Part shown: in pieces, positions 9,007 through 17,197 of the stretch
Layout of the letters: the number at the start of each line of letters is the position of its first letter
How positions within the stretch are numbered: position 1 is the stretch's first letter
DNA from: CBDCBA01 sp965214125
GTDB lineage: Bacteria; Planctomycetota; Phycisphaerae; Tepidisphaerales; Tepidisphaeraceae
Reading direction: 5' to 3'
Length of the DNA: 64,000 bases
Assembly: GCA_965214125.1 (NCBI GenBank)
Contig: CBDCBA010000024.1
Span: forward strand, 585,918 to 649,917
Translations under genes and position numbers: made by a program
The notes under the pieces: generated by a model
Seen by the model: only the letters and a program-made list of their open reading frames with translations
Told to the model about the DNA's origin: nothing
The model's database searches: none

Positions 9007-9344
9007 AGGGCGTCTTCCGGAGCTGGGTCGTCCCCGCCGCGCGACGATCGGCGGCGGGTTGAGTTGGCCGTAAGCCGGTGCCTACCGCGGATCGACCACC
9101 ACATGGGCCATCCGTTCGGGCCGGGCACGAGGTTTGCTGGCCGCAATCTAGCACCTTGCCGACTCGTGAGCCTCGCCAAAAATCGGCGGCGCCGGATGTA
9201 AGGCCACGCCGCCGTCGGCTGGGACGAATCGCCAGTCCACACGGTCCCGGCCGCAGCCATGATCGCACGTTTGCCAACGGGCAACCGGGTTCATCGTTGG
9301 GCCAACTCTCCTCACCGCTTCCACCGTCCTATCCTGTCCGCGTT
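9007..9344. other. 338-bp gap between divergent rpoN and ferredoxin genes
   Basis: No supported coding region, repeat pair or RNA was seen. It must contain the promoters for rpoN (leftward) and the ferredoxin (rightward), but I could not pick out convincing -35/-10 or -24/-12 elements. Confidence 0.5.
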
Positions 9345-9611
9345 ATGGCCCACGTCATCGCCCAGCCCTGCATCGGTACGAAGGACACAAGTTGCGTCGA
9401 GGTCTGCCCCGTCGACTGCATCCACCCGATGGACGACGCCGACGACTTCGCAACGGCCGAGCAGCTCTTCATCGATCCCGACGTCTGCATCGACTGCGGC
9501 CTGTGTGTTGACGAGTGCCCGGTGCAGGCGATCTTCGTCCAGGAAGACCTGCCCGCCGAGTGGAGCGACTTTATCGAAAAGAACGCGGCGTACTTCCGGG
9601 ACAAGGACTAG
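9345..9611 (+). CDS. 7Fe-type ferredoxin (3Fe-4S/4Fe-4S)
   Basis: 88 residues from ATG 9345 (MAHVIAQPCIG). The cysteine pattern C9-x7-C17-x3-C21, then C48-x2-C51-x2-C54-x3-C58-P, matches seven-iron ferredoxins of the FdxA type, in which C9, C17 and C58 hold a 3Fe-4S cluster and C21, C48, C51 and C54 hold a 4Fe-4S cluster. The segment DTSCVEVCPVDCI is characteristic. The extra cysteine found in 8Fe versions (CxxC at positions 9-12) is absent: the sequence is CIGTKD. It is a low-potential electron carrier in the cytoplasm; the partner is not evident from the neighbours. It lies upstream of the copper ATPase on the same strand, with a hairpin between them. Confidence 0.92.
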   Translation: MAHVIAQPCIGTKDTSCVEVCPVDCIHPMDDADDFATAEQLFIDPDVCIDCGLCVDECPVQAIFVQEDLPAEWSDFIEKNAAYFRDKD

Positions 9612-9651
9612 CGGGCACGCGCAGCGCGTCACGCTATTCGGATGCCAACGC

Positions 9652-9672
9652 CCACGGGCTCTGCCCGTGGGT
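9652..9672. repeat. Short hairpin (CCCACGGGC-TCT-GCCCGTGGG)
   Basis: A perfect 9-bp stem with a 3-base loop lies between the ferredoxin stop (9611) and the ATPase start (9704). A similar CCCACGG stem occurs at 29676-29699. It may be a terminator without a U-tract, or a REP-like unit. Confidence 0.5.
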
Positions 9673-9703
9673 CTTGCACTTGCGCACGCGCGTACTGTTA
9701 CCC

Positions 9704-12031
9704 ATGACCCTCGCCCCCCCGCCGGAGTCGAGCACGACTGACAGCCGGGCGTCCACCGCTCGCCTCTCCGTCGAGGGCATGACCTGCGCGAGCTGCGTCG
9801 CCTTCGTCGATAAGACCGCCCGCAAGGTGGGCGGCTTGAACGATGTGCAAATCGACCTTGCCAACGGCCGGGCGACGCTCGATTATGACCCGGAGCAAAC
9901 CGACCCCGGCGCCGTCGCGGCGGCCATCAGCGCGGTGGGCTTTCCGAGCAAGCTGGCCGAAGGGGACGGCGACCTTTCCCTGCGCGCCGCCGCCGAGGCC
10001 GAGCGGGCCGTCAACCGCCGCGAGCACGCGGCCGTCTGGAAGCGCCGCGCAATCCTGGGCCTTGCTCTTTGGGTGCCGACCGAAACGCTGCACTGGATCC
10101 TGCACTTCGGCGGCCACGAGATGACTGGTGGGGGTGGCCTTTCGTGGATGACGTGGCTGGGCGTGATCGTTTCGACGGTCATCCTGCTGACGGCCGGCCT
10201 GGGCTTCTTCAGGAACGCGTGGATCGCGGCGCGCAACGGCGCGACGGAGATGGACACGCTCATCAGCCTCGGCGGCGGCACCGCCTACGGCTACAGCACA
10301 ATCGCCCTCGTCGGCTATCTGCTCGGCTGGTGGGGGACGCTGCCGGCGCTCTACTTCGTGGAGTCGGCGGCCCTCTTCACACTCATCAGCCTCGGCCACT
10401 GGCTCGAGGCGGCGGCACGCGAGCGAACCGGCGACGCGATCCGAGCGCTGCTGGACTTGTCGCCGCCGACCGCGATCAAGATCACCGACGCTGGCGAGGT
10501 CGAAGTGGCCGCGCCGGAATTGCGCGAAGGCGATCGTATCCGGGTCAAGCCGGCGACGAAGGTTCCGGCCGACGGCGTCGTGGAGGAAGGCCGCGGCGCC
10601 GTCGACGAGGCGATGCTCACCGGCGAGCCGCTGCCGGTCGCCAAGCAGCCGGGCGACGAGGTGATCGGCGGGACGGTCAACACCGACGGCAGCCTGATCG
10701 TGCGCGTGACCGCCGCCGGCAGCGAGAGCGCGTTGGCGGGCATCGTGCGGATGGTCGAGCAGGCCCAGGCCAGCCGCCCGCCGGTGCAAAAACTTGCCGA
10801 CCGCATCGCCGCCATCTTCGTGCCGGCGGTGCTGGGCATCGCGTTGCTGACGGCGGCAAGTTGGCTCATTTACGGCTATGTCCTCGCCGACTGGCCCGCG
10901 GGGCAGACCTGGGCGATGACGGCCAAGGCGACATGCGCCGTGCTCATCATCGCCTGCCCGTGCGCCCTTGGCCTGGCCGTGCCGGCGGCGATCATGGTCG
11001 GCACCGGCCGCGGCGCGAAGCGGGGCATCCTGCTGCGCGACATCGACGCCATCCAGCACGCCGAGCAGATCAGAACGATCGTCTTCGACAAGACCGGCAC
11101 GCTGACCACCGGCAAGCCGAGCGTAGTCGGGATCGAGGCGTTTGGCGATATGAGCGAAAATGATCTTATCTGTTTCGCCGCCGCTGCCGAGGCGATGAGC
11201 GAGCACCCCCTCGCCGCAGCCGTCGTTCGATATGCTCAAGGTCGGTCGATTGAACTTCCTCCCGCGAGCGATTTTCAGAACCACCCCGGCCTCGGCGTCG
11301 AGGCGACGGTGGACGGTCGGCGGCTGACGGTTGGCCATCCGGATCTGCTCCGTAGCAGAGGTCTCCGGCCTCTGCCCGACGCGCAGAACGACTCGGCCAA
11401 CGGGCAGAGGCCGGAGGCCTCTGCTACGGCGGTTACCACGCTTGTCGAGGTGGCCGAGGGCGACCGCCTGCTCGGCCGCATCTATCTTGCCGACGAGCCC
11501 AAGCCCGAGGCGGCGAAGGTGGTCGCGGAGTTGAAGCGAATGGGCCTGTCAGTTACCCTGCTGACCGGCGACCGCCGCGCCACCGCCGAGGCCGTCGCCA
11601 GGCAGGTGGGCATCGACGCCGCCCACATCCACGCCGACGTCCGCCCCGGCGGCAAGAAGGACGTGATTGACCGCCTGCGAGCGGAAGGGCCGGTCGCCAT
11701 GGTCGGCGACGGCGTGAACGACGCGCCCGCCCTCGCCGCGGCCAACCTCGGCATCGCCGTCGGTGGCGGCACCGACGCCGCCAAGGAGGCCGGCGACCTC
11801 GTGCTCGTCGGCGACCGCCTGAGCGACATCCCAGTCGCCCTGCGTCTCAGCGGCGCGACGATGAGCAAGGTCCGCCAGAACCTGTTCTGGGCCTTCGCCT
11901 ACAACGTGGTCGCGATCCCGATCGCCGCCCTCGGCCTGCTCAGCCCCATCATCGCCGCCGCCGCGATGGCCCTGAGCGACGTGACGGTGCTGGGCAACGC
12001 ACTGCTGTTGAAGCGGTCGAAGATCGACTGA
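9704..12031 (+). CDS. copA: Copper-transporting P1B-type ATPase with in-frame palindrome insertion
   Basis: 775 residues from ATG 9704; longer upstream frames are not supported. It has an N-terminal HMA domain with the metal site MTCASC (C28, C31), then membrane segments, and the transmembrane ion-binding CPC motif (C418-P-C420) diagnostic of Cu+ transporters. The phosphorylated aspartate is in DKTGT (D462), the N-domain HP motif in SEHPLA near residue 500, and the hinge motif GDGVNDAP begins at G668. It exports Cu+ from the cytoplasm using ATP. An 80-bp pair of REP palindromes (11350-11429) lies in frame in the N-domain and adds about 27 residues (RSRGLRPLP and GQRPEASATA) between the GxG nucleotide-binding region and the next strand. 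All catalytic motifs remain, so activity is plausible. Confidence 0.93.
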   Translation: MTLAPPPESSTTDSRASTARLSVEGMTCASCVAFVDKTARKVGGLNDVQIDLANGRATLDYDPEQTDPGAVAAAISAVGFPSKLAEGDGDLSLRAAAEAERAVNRREHAAVWKRRAILGLALWVPTETLHWILHFGGHEMTGGGGLSWMTWLGVIVSTVILLTAGLGFFRNAWIAARNGATEMDTLISLGGGTAYGYSTIALVGYLLGWWGTLPALYFVESAALFTLISLGHWLEAAARERTGDAIRALLDLSPPTAIKITDAGEVEVAAPELREGDRIRVKPATKVPADGVVEEGRGAVDEAMLTGEPLPVAKQPGDEVIGGTVNTDGSLIVRVTAAGSESALAGIVRMVEQAQASRPPVQKLADRIAAIFVPAVLGIALLTAASWLIYGYVLADWPAGQTWAMTAKATCAVLIIACPCALGLAVPAAIMVGTGRGAKRGILLRDIDAIQHAEQIRTIVFDKTGTLTTGKPSVVGIEAFGDMSENDLICFAAAAEAMSEHPLAAAVVRYAQGRSIELPPASDFQNHPGLGVEATVDGRRLTVGHPDLLRSRGLRPLPDAQNDSANGQRPEASATAVTTLVEVAEGDRLLGRIYLADEPKPEAAKVVAELKRMGLSVTLLTGDRRATAEAVARQVGIDAAHIHADVRPGGKKDVIDRLRAEGPVAMVGDGVNDAPALAAANLGIAVGGGTDAAKEAGDLVLVGDRLSDIPVALRLSGATMSKVRQNLFWAFAYNVVAIPIAALGLLSPIIAAAAMALSDVTVLGNALLLKRSKID
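11350..11429. repeat. Family A REP pair inserted in frame in the copper ATPase gene
   Basis: Arms 11350-11378 and 11401-11429 (29 bp each; core AGAGGTCTCCGGCCTCT on the left, AGAGGCCGGAGGCCTCT on the right) are complementary with one mismatch and separated by 22 bp. The same unit flanks the RAYT gene at 13977-14680 and occurs at 32058 and 35515-35592. Insertion keeps the ATPase frame open. Confidence 0.9.
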
Positions 12032-12048
12032 GGTGTTACACTGGTCGA

Positions 12049-12294
12049 ATGGTGATCGACGAGTTAAAGGCAGAGATCGAGAAGCTGGACCCGCGCGCGT
12101 TCAGCGAGCTGCGGTTCTGGATGAACACGCACGATGACGACGAGTGGGATCGTCAGATGGAGGAGGATGCCGCGTCGGGCGCTTTGGATGCTGCGTTTGG
12201 CGAGATGGCGGCAAGGGCATCCGAGGATCATCGGCGCGGCCTGACCCGGCCGCTGCCAACGGAGCGAGACACCGACGCCACGGACGCGGCTTAG
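12049..12294 (+). CDS. Putative antitoxin of a RelE/ParE-type module
   Basis: 81 residues, acidic overall, beginning MVIDELKAEIEKLDPRAFSE and ending in a probably disordered TERDTDATDAA tail. The helical LKAEIEKL..RAF.EL start resembles short antitoxin-like proteins encoded before RelE-type toxins. It begins 17 bp after the copper ATPase stop, and the next start is only 3 bp after its stop, so the two genes are almost certainly co-translated. The antitoxin role is inferred from size and position next to a recognisable toxin; no DNA-binding domain (HTH or ribbon-helix-helix) is evident. Confidence 0.6.
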   Translation: MVIDELKAEIEKLDPRAFSELRFWMNTHDDDEWDRQMEEDAASGALDAAFGEMAARASEDHRRGLTRPLPTERDTDATDAA

Positions 12295-12297
12295 ATC

Positions 12298-12561
12298 ATG
12301 CTGACGCACCGGACGGCTCGCGAGTTCTGGCCGGAGTTCCGCCGACTTCCCCGGGAAGTTCGTCGGGCGGCGATCAAATCGTTTCGCTTGTTGGAGTCCG
12401 ACCCGGCACACCGCGGTGCCCAGTTCAAGCCGGTTGGCCGATATTGGTCTGCCCGCGCGAGCCGTGGCTACCGAGCCATGGCCACGCGGGAGGGCAACCT
12501 GGTGATCTGGTTCTGGATCGGGCCGCACGATGAGTACGAGCGCCTGATTGGTCGGCGGTGA
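12298..12561 (+). CDS. RelE/ParE-superfamily toxin
   Basis: 87 residues. The sequence has the RelE/ParE-fold pattern: helix FWPEFRRLPREVRRAA, then LLESDPAHRGAQFKPVG, the strand SARASRGYRAMATRE, and the final IVWFW-like strand LVIWFWIGPHDEYERLI. The FKxVG...WSAR...GYRA layout is typical of this toxin group. Members cleave ribosome-bound mRNA or, in ParE types, inhibit gyrase; which applies here cannot be told. It forms a two-gene module with the upstream small acidic protein. Confidence 0.78.
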   Translation: MLTHRTAREFWPEFRRLPREVRRAAIKSFRLLESDPAHRGAQFKPVGRYWSARASRGYRAMATREGNLVIWFWIGPHDEYERLIGRR

Positions 12562-12603
12562 CTGTGGCTTCGGCCGTGTCGCCGCCCCGTACACTTCCCG
12601 GCC

Positions 12604-15387
12604 GTGGCGGACGCCGTCGAACATGCCGAATCCATCGCCGCCCTGCTCGCCCCCGGCGGGAAGGCCGCGGTGCGCCTCGGCGATGCTTTCGAGCCGCGGC
12701 CGCAGCAGGTTGAGATGGCGGCGGCCGTTGAGAACGCTTTCAAAACCGGCCGCCACCTGATCGCCGAAGCCGGCACCGGCGTGGGCAAGAGCTTCGCCTA
12801 CCTCCTGCCCGCCATCGACGCGGCCGTGCAACGCAAGAAGCGTGTGGTCGTCTCGACGCACACGATCAGCCTTCAGGAGCAGATCATCGACAAGGACGTG
12901 CCCCTGCTGCGCGCGGCCTACGGCGACGAGTTCTCCGCCGTGCTCGTCAAGGGCCGCGGCAACTACCTGTGCCTGCGCCGCCTCGACGCGGCCAGCCGGC
13001 GGCAGGCGCAGCTTTTCGAACCAGGGCCGGAACTGCAAAGCCTCTTCGCCATCGAGGAGTGGGCCAGCACCACGACCGACGGCGACGTCGGCAGCCTGCC
13101 GGTCGTGCCGGACCATCGCGTGTGGGACAAGGTCCGCGCCGAGGCGGGCAACTGCATGGGCAAGCGCTGCGGCTTCTACAAGGCCTGCCACTGGCAGGCG
13201 GCGAAGCGCCGGATGCAAACGGGCAATCTGCTCGTCGTCAACCACGCGCTCTTCTTCAGCGACCTCGCCTTGCGCTTGGCGGGCGTGCAGTATTTGCCCA
13301 AGTACGACCACGTCGTCTTCGACGAGGCCCACACGCTAGAGGACGCCGCCGCTCAGCACTTTGGCATCCGCGTCGGCGAGGGGGGCATCCGCGCGACACT
13401 GCGGGCGCTGTTCGACACCAAGCGCACCAAGGGGTTCCTCACGAACCTTGCGCGCGGCGGGGCGAAGGCCGAGAAGGTGGACGAGCTCATCGAGCGTGTC
13501 GCCGAGGCGCAGGGGGCGTGCGAGGGGTTCTTCGAGCGCTGCCTGAGCTGGCGCGACCGTCACGCGAATGCCAACGGCCGCGTACGTCAGGCGAACGTGG
13601 TGGAAAACGATCTCTCGCCGCGCCTTGCGGAGATCGCCAAGCGCCTCGCCGACATCGCCGCTGACTTTGACGCCGACAAGGACGACGCGGCCTTAGAGAA
13701 GAAGCTCGAGACCGCCAGCCAGGCGGAAAAGGTGCGCGTCGCCGGCGAGGGAATCGCCGCGGTGATCGGCCAGACGATGCCCGACGCCGTCTACTGGATG
13801 GACGCGACGGGACGAACGCCCCGCCGCTGCACGCTGCGGGCCAGCCCGATCGACGTCGGCGTCGGGTTAAAGCTGGCGCTGTGGGACAAGACCGGCGGCT
13901 GCGTCCTGACGAGCGCGACGCTGAGCACGACGCGAGCACCCGTAGGTGAGCATGCCGCACCACGTCAGGCTTCAGGCCGTAGCAGAGGCCTCCGGCCTCT
14001 GCCCGACTCGGATGGCATCGCCCGAACGCACGGGAGCTACCTGCCCCACTGGACACACGAAAACGGCATCTACGCCGTCACCTTCCGCCTCGTCGATTCT
14101 ATGCCGCGCAACTTGACGCGGGCGTTGATGGCCGATCGAGCACAACTGCGGCGGATGACGCGGCGAGCAGAGCCAGCCGGAACCGGCCCCGGCCGATTTC
14201 GGCGACTGCGCCGACTCAACGCCATGGCGCTCGATCGACTCCTCGATCGCCCACACGGCGAGTGTTGGATGCGGCGGCCAGACGTGGCCGACGCCGTTCA
14301 GGCGGCGGTGCAGCATTTTGCCGACGAGCGTTACGCACTGCTCGCCTGGTGCGTGATGCCAAACCACGTCCACCTTGTGATCCGCCCTTTAAGAGAGCAC
14401 AAGCTCAGCGACATTCTTCACTCGATCAAAGGGTTTGCAGCACAGGCGTTGAACAACATTGTCGGTCGTTCCGGCACCGTCTGGCACAAGGAGAGCTACG
14501 ACCATCTGGTACGCGATGAAGCCGACCTTCTTCGGCAAGTTGACTATGCGGCAAACAATGCCGAACGGTCCGGGATCAGAACATGGCGATGGTGCGGTCG
14601 GAACCAGGCCGCGGTGGTAGCGGCCGTTAACGCTATGAATTCATTGGAAGACGGGCAGAGGCCGGAGGCCTCTGCTACGGCAGAACAAGATCAAGCCGGC
14701 TTCGACTACGTTCGCCAACGCCTTGGTCTTGACGGGGCGGACGCGCGACAGTTCGGGTCGCCGTTCGACTATGCCAATCAGGCGACGCTCTACATTGAGA
14801 CTGGCTTGCCCGAGCCGGGCGATCGGCGCTTCGGCGAGCAAGCGGCGGAGCGAATCCTGCACTGGATTAAGCACACCAATGGCGGCGCATTCGTGCTGTT
14901 CACGAGCTACCACGCCCTGATCGATGCCGCCAATCAACTCAAGAATAACCTTGATTCCCTTGGCTTCCCGCTCTTCGTCCAGGGCCAGCAGGCGCCGCGC
15001 AAGGTGCTGCTCGACCGCTTCCGCGCGACCCGGAACGGCGTGCTCTTCGGCACGAGCAGCTTCTGGCAGGGTGTGGACGTGCGCGGCGACACGCTGCGGA
15101 ACGTGATCCTCCACAAGCTCCCCTTCGCCGTCCCCGACGAGCCGGTCGTCGAGGCGCGTCTGGAGCGCATCCGCCAGGGCGGCGGCAATCCGTTTATGGA
15201 CTACTCGGTGCCCGAGGCGGTCATCAAGCTCAAGCAGGGCTTTGGCCGGCTGATTCGCAGTGCGACGGACAAGGGCATAGTCGTCCTGCTCGACGGCCGC
15301 GTGCTGACGCGCCGCTACGGCAAGGTGTTTCTGGAGTCGCTGCCGGACGTGCCGATCGTGGAAGTCGATCACCGCAGGCAGGAATGA
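12604..15387 (+). CDS. dinG: DinG/XPD-family helicase with in-frame RAYT transposase domain
   Basis: 927 residues from GTG 12604. The helicase part is an iron-sulfur superfamily 2 (DinG/YoaA-like) 5'-3' DNA helicase. It has Walker A AGTGVGKS (K62), four cluster cysteines (C123, C184, C189, C195), the DEAH box at 240-243, TSATLS at 436-441, and the second RecA domain with SFWQGVDVRGD and QGFGRLIR (878-885). Between TSATLST and FDYVRQRLGL (residues about 444-699) the frame runs through a complete RAYT domain: YLPHWTHENGIYAVTFRL, the HUH motif NHVHLV (H588, H590) and the candidate nucleophile Y632 in KESYDHLVRDE. The two helicase halves total about 670 residues, the usual family length. There is no ATG, GTG or TTG in frame between the left REP and the RAYT core before 14101, so RAYT appears to be translated only as part of the helicase. 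Confidence 0.92.
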   Translation: MADAVEHAESIAALLAPGGKAAVRLGDAFEPRPQQVEMAAAVENAFKTGRHLIAEAGTGVGKSFAYLLPAIDAAVQRKKRVVVSTHTISLQEQIIDKDVPLLRAAYGDEFSAVLVKGRGNYLCLRRLDAASRRQAQLFEPGPELQSLFAIEEWASTTTDGDVGSLPVVPDHRVWDKVRAEAGNCMGKRCGFYKACHWQAAKRRMQTGNLLVVNHALFFSDLALRLAGVQYLPKYDHVVFDEAHTLEDAAAQHFGIRVGEGGIRATLRALFDTKRTKGFLTNLARGGAKAEKVDELIERVAEAQGACEGFFERCLSWRDRHANANGRVRQANVVENDLSPRLAEIAKRLADIAADFDADKDDAALEKKLETASQAEKVRVAGEGIAAVIGQTMPDAVYWMDATGRTPRRCTLRASPIDVGVGLKLALWDKTGGCVLTSATLSTTRAPVGEHAAPRQASGRSRGLRPLPDSDGIARTHGSYLPHWTHENGIYAVTFRLVDSMPRNLTRALMADRAQLRRMTRRAEPAGTGPGRFRRLRRLNAMALDRLLDRPHGECWMRRPDVADAVQAAVQHFADERYALLAWCVMPNHVHLVIRPLREHKLSDILHSIKGFAAQALNNIVGRSGTVWHKESYDHLVRDEADLLRQVDYAANNAERSGIRTWRWCGRNQAAVVAAVNAMNSLEDGQRPEASATAEQDQAGFDYVRQRLGLDGADARQFGSPFDYANQATLYIETGLPEPGDRRFGEQAAERILHWIKHTNGGAFVLFTSYHALIDAANQLKNNLDSLGFPLFVQGQQAPRKVLLDRFRATRNGVLFGTSSFWQGVDVRGDTLRNVILHKLPFAVPDEPVVEARLERIRQGGGNPFMDYSVPEAVIKLKQGFGRLIRSATDKGIVVLLDGRVLTRRYGKVFLESLPDVPIVEVDHRRQE
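13977..14005. repeat. Left family A REP of the RAYT element
   Basis: A 29-bp unit with core AGAGGCCTCCGGCCTCT and ends CCGTAGC and GCCCG. In the helicase frame it encodes RSRGLRPLP. It is identical to the 35515-35542 and 32058-32085 copies over their shared 28 bp. Confidence 0.9.
14652..14680. repeat. Right family A REP of the RAYT element
   Basis: The exact inverse of the left unit (core AGAGGCCGGAGGCCTCT). In the helicase frame it encodes GQRPEASAT, as does the right arm within the copper ATPase gene. Confidence 0.9.
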
Positions 15388-15433
15388 ATCGCGCGCTGCC
15401 GCAACTCTGGCGAGCGCGTAGCGTGCGGCTCCC

Positions 15434-16546
15434 ATGCCCATCACCCGCCGTTCGCTGTTGACTGCCGCCGCCGCCTCACCGTTCGTCGCGACCGCCGCCG
15501 GGTTGGCGATGCGACAGGACCGGGAAGTGCCCGAGGACCAGAAGCTCAAGTGGGCCATCGCCGGGCTCGGCGGATACGCCAAGGGGCAGATCCTGCCCAA
15601 CATGGTCAAGACCAAGTGGTGCAAGCCGTGGGCGTTCGTCACCGGCGACCCCGTGGAAGAGCAGTCGACCGCCGATCAGTACGGCGTGCCGCGCGAGCAC
15701 ATCGTCGGCTACGACGAGATTGGCAAGCTCAGGGACTTCGGCGTCGACGTGCTCTACGTCATCACGCCGACGGGCGTCCACGCCCGGAACGCCATCGACG
15801 GCTCGAACGCGGGCCTGCACGTGATGTGCGAGAAGCCGATGGCGCAGACCGTCGAAGAGTGCGACGCGATGATCGCCGCCGCCGAGAAGAACGGCAAAAA
15901 GCTCATGATCGGCTACCGCTGCCACTACGAGCCGCACAATCTCAAGGCAATGCAATGGGCGCGTGACGAGGAGAAGGGCCCGGTGCGCCACTTCCAGGGC
16001 GTGATCTCCTACAGCATGCGCGGCCGGCCGACTTGGCGGAACGACCCGAGCATGAACGGCGGCGGCGGGTCGCTGCCGGACCTGGGCGTCTACATGCTCA
16101 ACGCCAGCCGCTACATCACCGGTGAGGAGCCCGTGGCCATCACCGCTCAAACGTACCGGCCCGAGGGCAACCCGCTCTTCCCCGAGGGGTGCTTCGCCCG
16201 AACAACGTGGACGGCTCAGTTCCCTGGCGGCGCGACGGCCGACTGCGTCAGCGCGTACGATACCGACATGGGCAACCGCTACCGCGTCGGCTGCGCTAAC
16301 GGTTGGTACGAGCTCGACCCGGGCACCAGCTACGGCGGCATCACGATGTACGAGGGCGGGCGCCGCGGCCGACGCGAGGTGGAGGTCGAGGCGGGCAACA
16401 TGTTCGTCAACCAGATGGACCACCTCGCCGAGTGCATCAAGAACGACACAACCCCCCGCAGCCCTGGCGAAGAGGGCCGCCGCGATGTGCGCCTGTTCCA
16501 CGCCATCTGGCAGGCCGCCCGCGAGAGGCGGACGGTGGAGGTGTGA
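15434..16546 (+). CDS. Gfo/Idh/MocA-family oxidoreductase with Tat signal
   Basis: 370 residues starting with a twin-arginine-type export signal (MPITRRSLLTAAAASPFVAT). The Rossmann domain follows (KWAIAGLGGYAKGQI). The family signature CEKPMAQTVEECDAM, with the catalytic-type lysine in EKP, is near residues 134-148, followed by the alpha/beta substrate domain. Such enzymes are NAD(P)-dependent dehydrogenases or glycosidase-like proteins acting on sugars and are exported folded with cofactor through Tat. Planctomycetes encode many. The substrate is unknown. It lies 46 bp after the helicase gene on the same strand but with no obvious functional link. Confidence 0.85.
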   Translation: MPITRRSLLTAAAASPFVATAAGLAMRQDREVPEDQKLKWAIAGLGGYAKGQILPNMVKTKWCKPWAFVTGDPVEEQSTADQYGVPREHIVGYDEIGKLRDFGVDVLYVITPTGVHARNAIDGSNAGLHVMCEKPMAQTVEECDAMIAAAEKNGKKLMIGYRCHYEPHNLKAMQWARDEEKGPVRHFQGVISYSMRGRPTWRNDPSMNGGGGSLPDLGVYMLNASRYITGEEPVAITAQTYRPEGNPLFPEGCFARTTWTAQFPGGATADCVSAYDTDMGNRYRVGCANGWYELDPGTSYGGITMYEGGRRGRREVEVEAGNMFVNQMDHLAECIKNDTTPRSPGEEGRRDVRLFHAIWQAARERRTVEV

Positions 16547-16555
16547 GGCCCGCAT

Positions 16556-16903
16556 TCATGTGGGTTCGCAATCCGCCTCAAGGACGTCACCAATCGCGAG
16601 GATGACGCTTCGCAGCGTGATCTCATCGAGCCGGCCAACCGGGCCGGTGCGCGTGTCGAGCCGTTCGACCTCAATGCCGCTGATCGCCTCGCATTGGGCG
16701 ACGCAGTCTTTTGTCAGACCAAACTCTCCTTCGCGAAAGGGCACGGAATTGCGAAGGCTTCGGCGTTGTTCAAATCGTGCCGCCGTGAACGGAACGATCA
16801 CGACGTAGCGTCCACGATTCAATGCATCTTTCGAAACGACAAGCACAGGCCGGCGTCCACCTTCGAAGATATCGGCGTCGTAAATCTCACCTTGGCGGAT
16901 CAC
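16556..16903 (-). CDS. MazF/PemK-family toxin (endoribonuclease)
   Basis: 115 residues. The start MIRQGEIYDADIFEGGRRPV, followed by VLVVSKDALNRGRYVVIVPF, is the PemK/MazF SH3-like barrel pattern (RGEI...RPVLVVS...N.....VIVPFT). The C-terminal part keeps the strand CVAQCEAISGIEVERL. Members cut mRNA at short sequences and are held inactive by an antitoxin. The gene overlaps the upstream antitoxin gene by 4 bp, which indicates translational coupling. Confidence 0.82.
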   Translation of the reverse strand: MIRQGEIYDADIFEGGRRPVLVVSKDALNRGRYVVIVPFTAARFEQRRSLRNSVPFREGEFGLTKDCVAQCEAISGIEVERLDTRTGPVGRLDEITLRSVILAIGDVLEADCEPT

Positions 16904-17115
16904 TCGCCCTCCGCGAGTCGGCGGCCCAGGGTTCGCGCGGAGGCCTCGCGAAGCTGTCGCTGGTCTTCCGCGTCCGCCGCCTGGTCGCGCAGCTCCGCAA
17001 CCTCATCGGCCGCCATGAGGACGTAGCGACGCTTGGTCTGCGGGTGAGTTACTTCCGCGGGCGCATCGGCCGCTTCAACTTCCCGCCACTGTGGTTCGGT
17101 GAGCGTCAGAGGCAT
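16900..17115 (-). CDS. Putative antitoxin of the MazF-type module
   Basis: 71 residues from ATG 17115 (MPLTLTEPQWREV); an in-frame upstream start at 17154 adds 13 residues but looks less likely. It is acidic with a short strand region (HPQTKRRYVLMAADEVAEL), then a charged helix (ADAEDQRQLREASARTLGRR). It overlaps the MazF-type toxin start by 4 bp. The antitoxin role is inferred from order and coupling; it is not a close match to MazE. Confidence 0.6.
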   Translation of the reverse strand: MPLTLTEPQWREVEAADAPAEVTHPQTKRRYVLMAADEVAELRDQAADAEDQRQLREASARTLGRRLAEGE

Positions 17116-17197
17116 CGCGCTATTGTACATCCTGCACTTCCCGACATCCCGCACTTCGAAAGGATCAGGCGTTCGCGTGCAAGATCAGGAGACGTCA

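Larger units (their letters stand above)
13977..14680 (+). mobile_element. REP-flanked RAYT (HUH/Y1 transposase) element inside dinG
   Basis: A 704-bp unit is bounded by two inverted family A palindromes (13977-14005 and 14652-14680). It encodes a REP-associated tyrosine transposase related to the IS200/IS605 TnpA family. RAYTs cut and join single strands at REP palindromes. The HxH metal site (nt 14365-14373) and the tyrosine (nt 14497) are intact. It carries no stop codon in the helicase frame and no independent start codon before its conserved core. The true outer boundaries may extend to about 13932 and 14700, where helicase-like sequence stops and resumes. Confidence 0.9.

Noticed and set aside
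13977..14680. Intein in the helicase
   Set aside because: There are no splice-junction residues (Cys/Ser at the start, His-Asn at the end) and the domain is clearly a RAYT transposase flanked by REPs.
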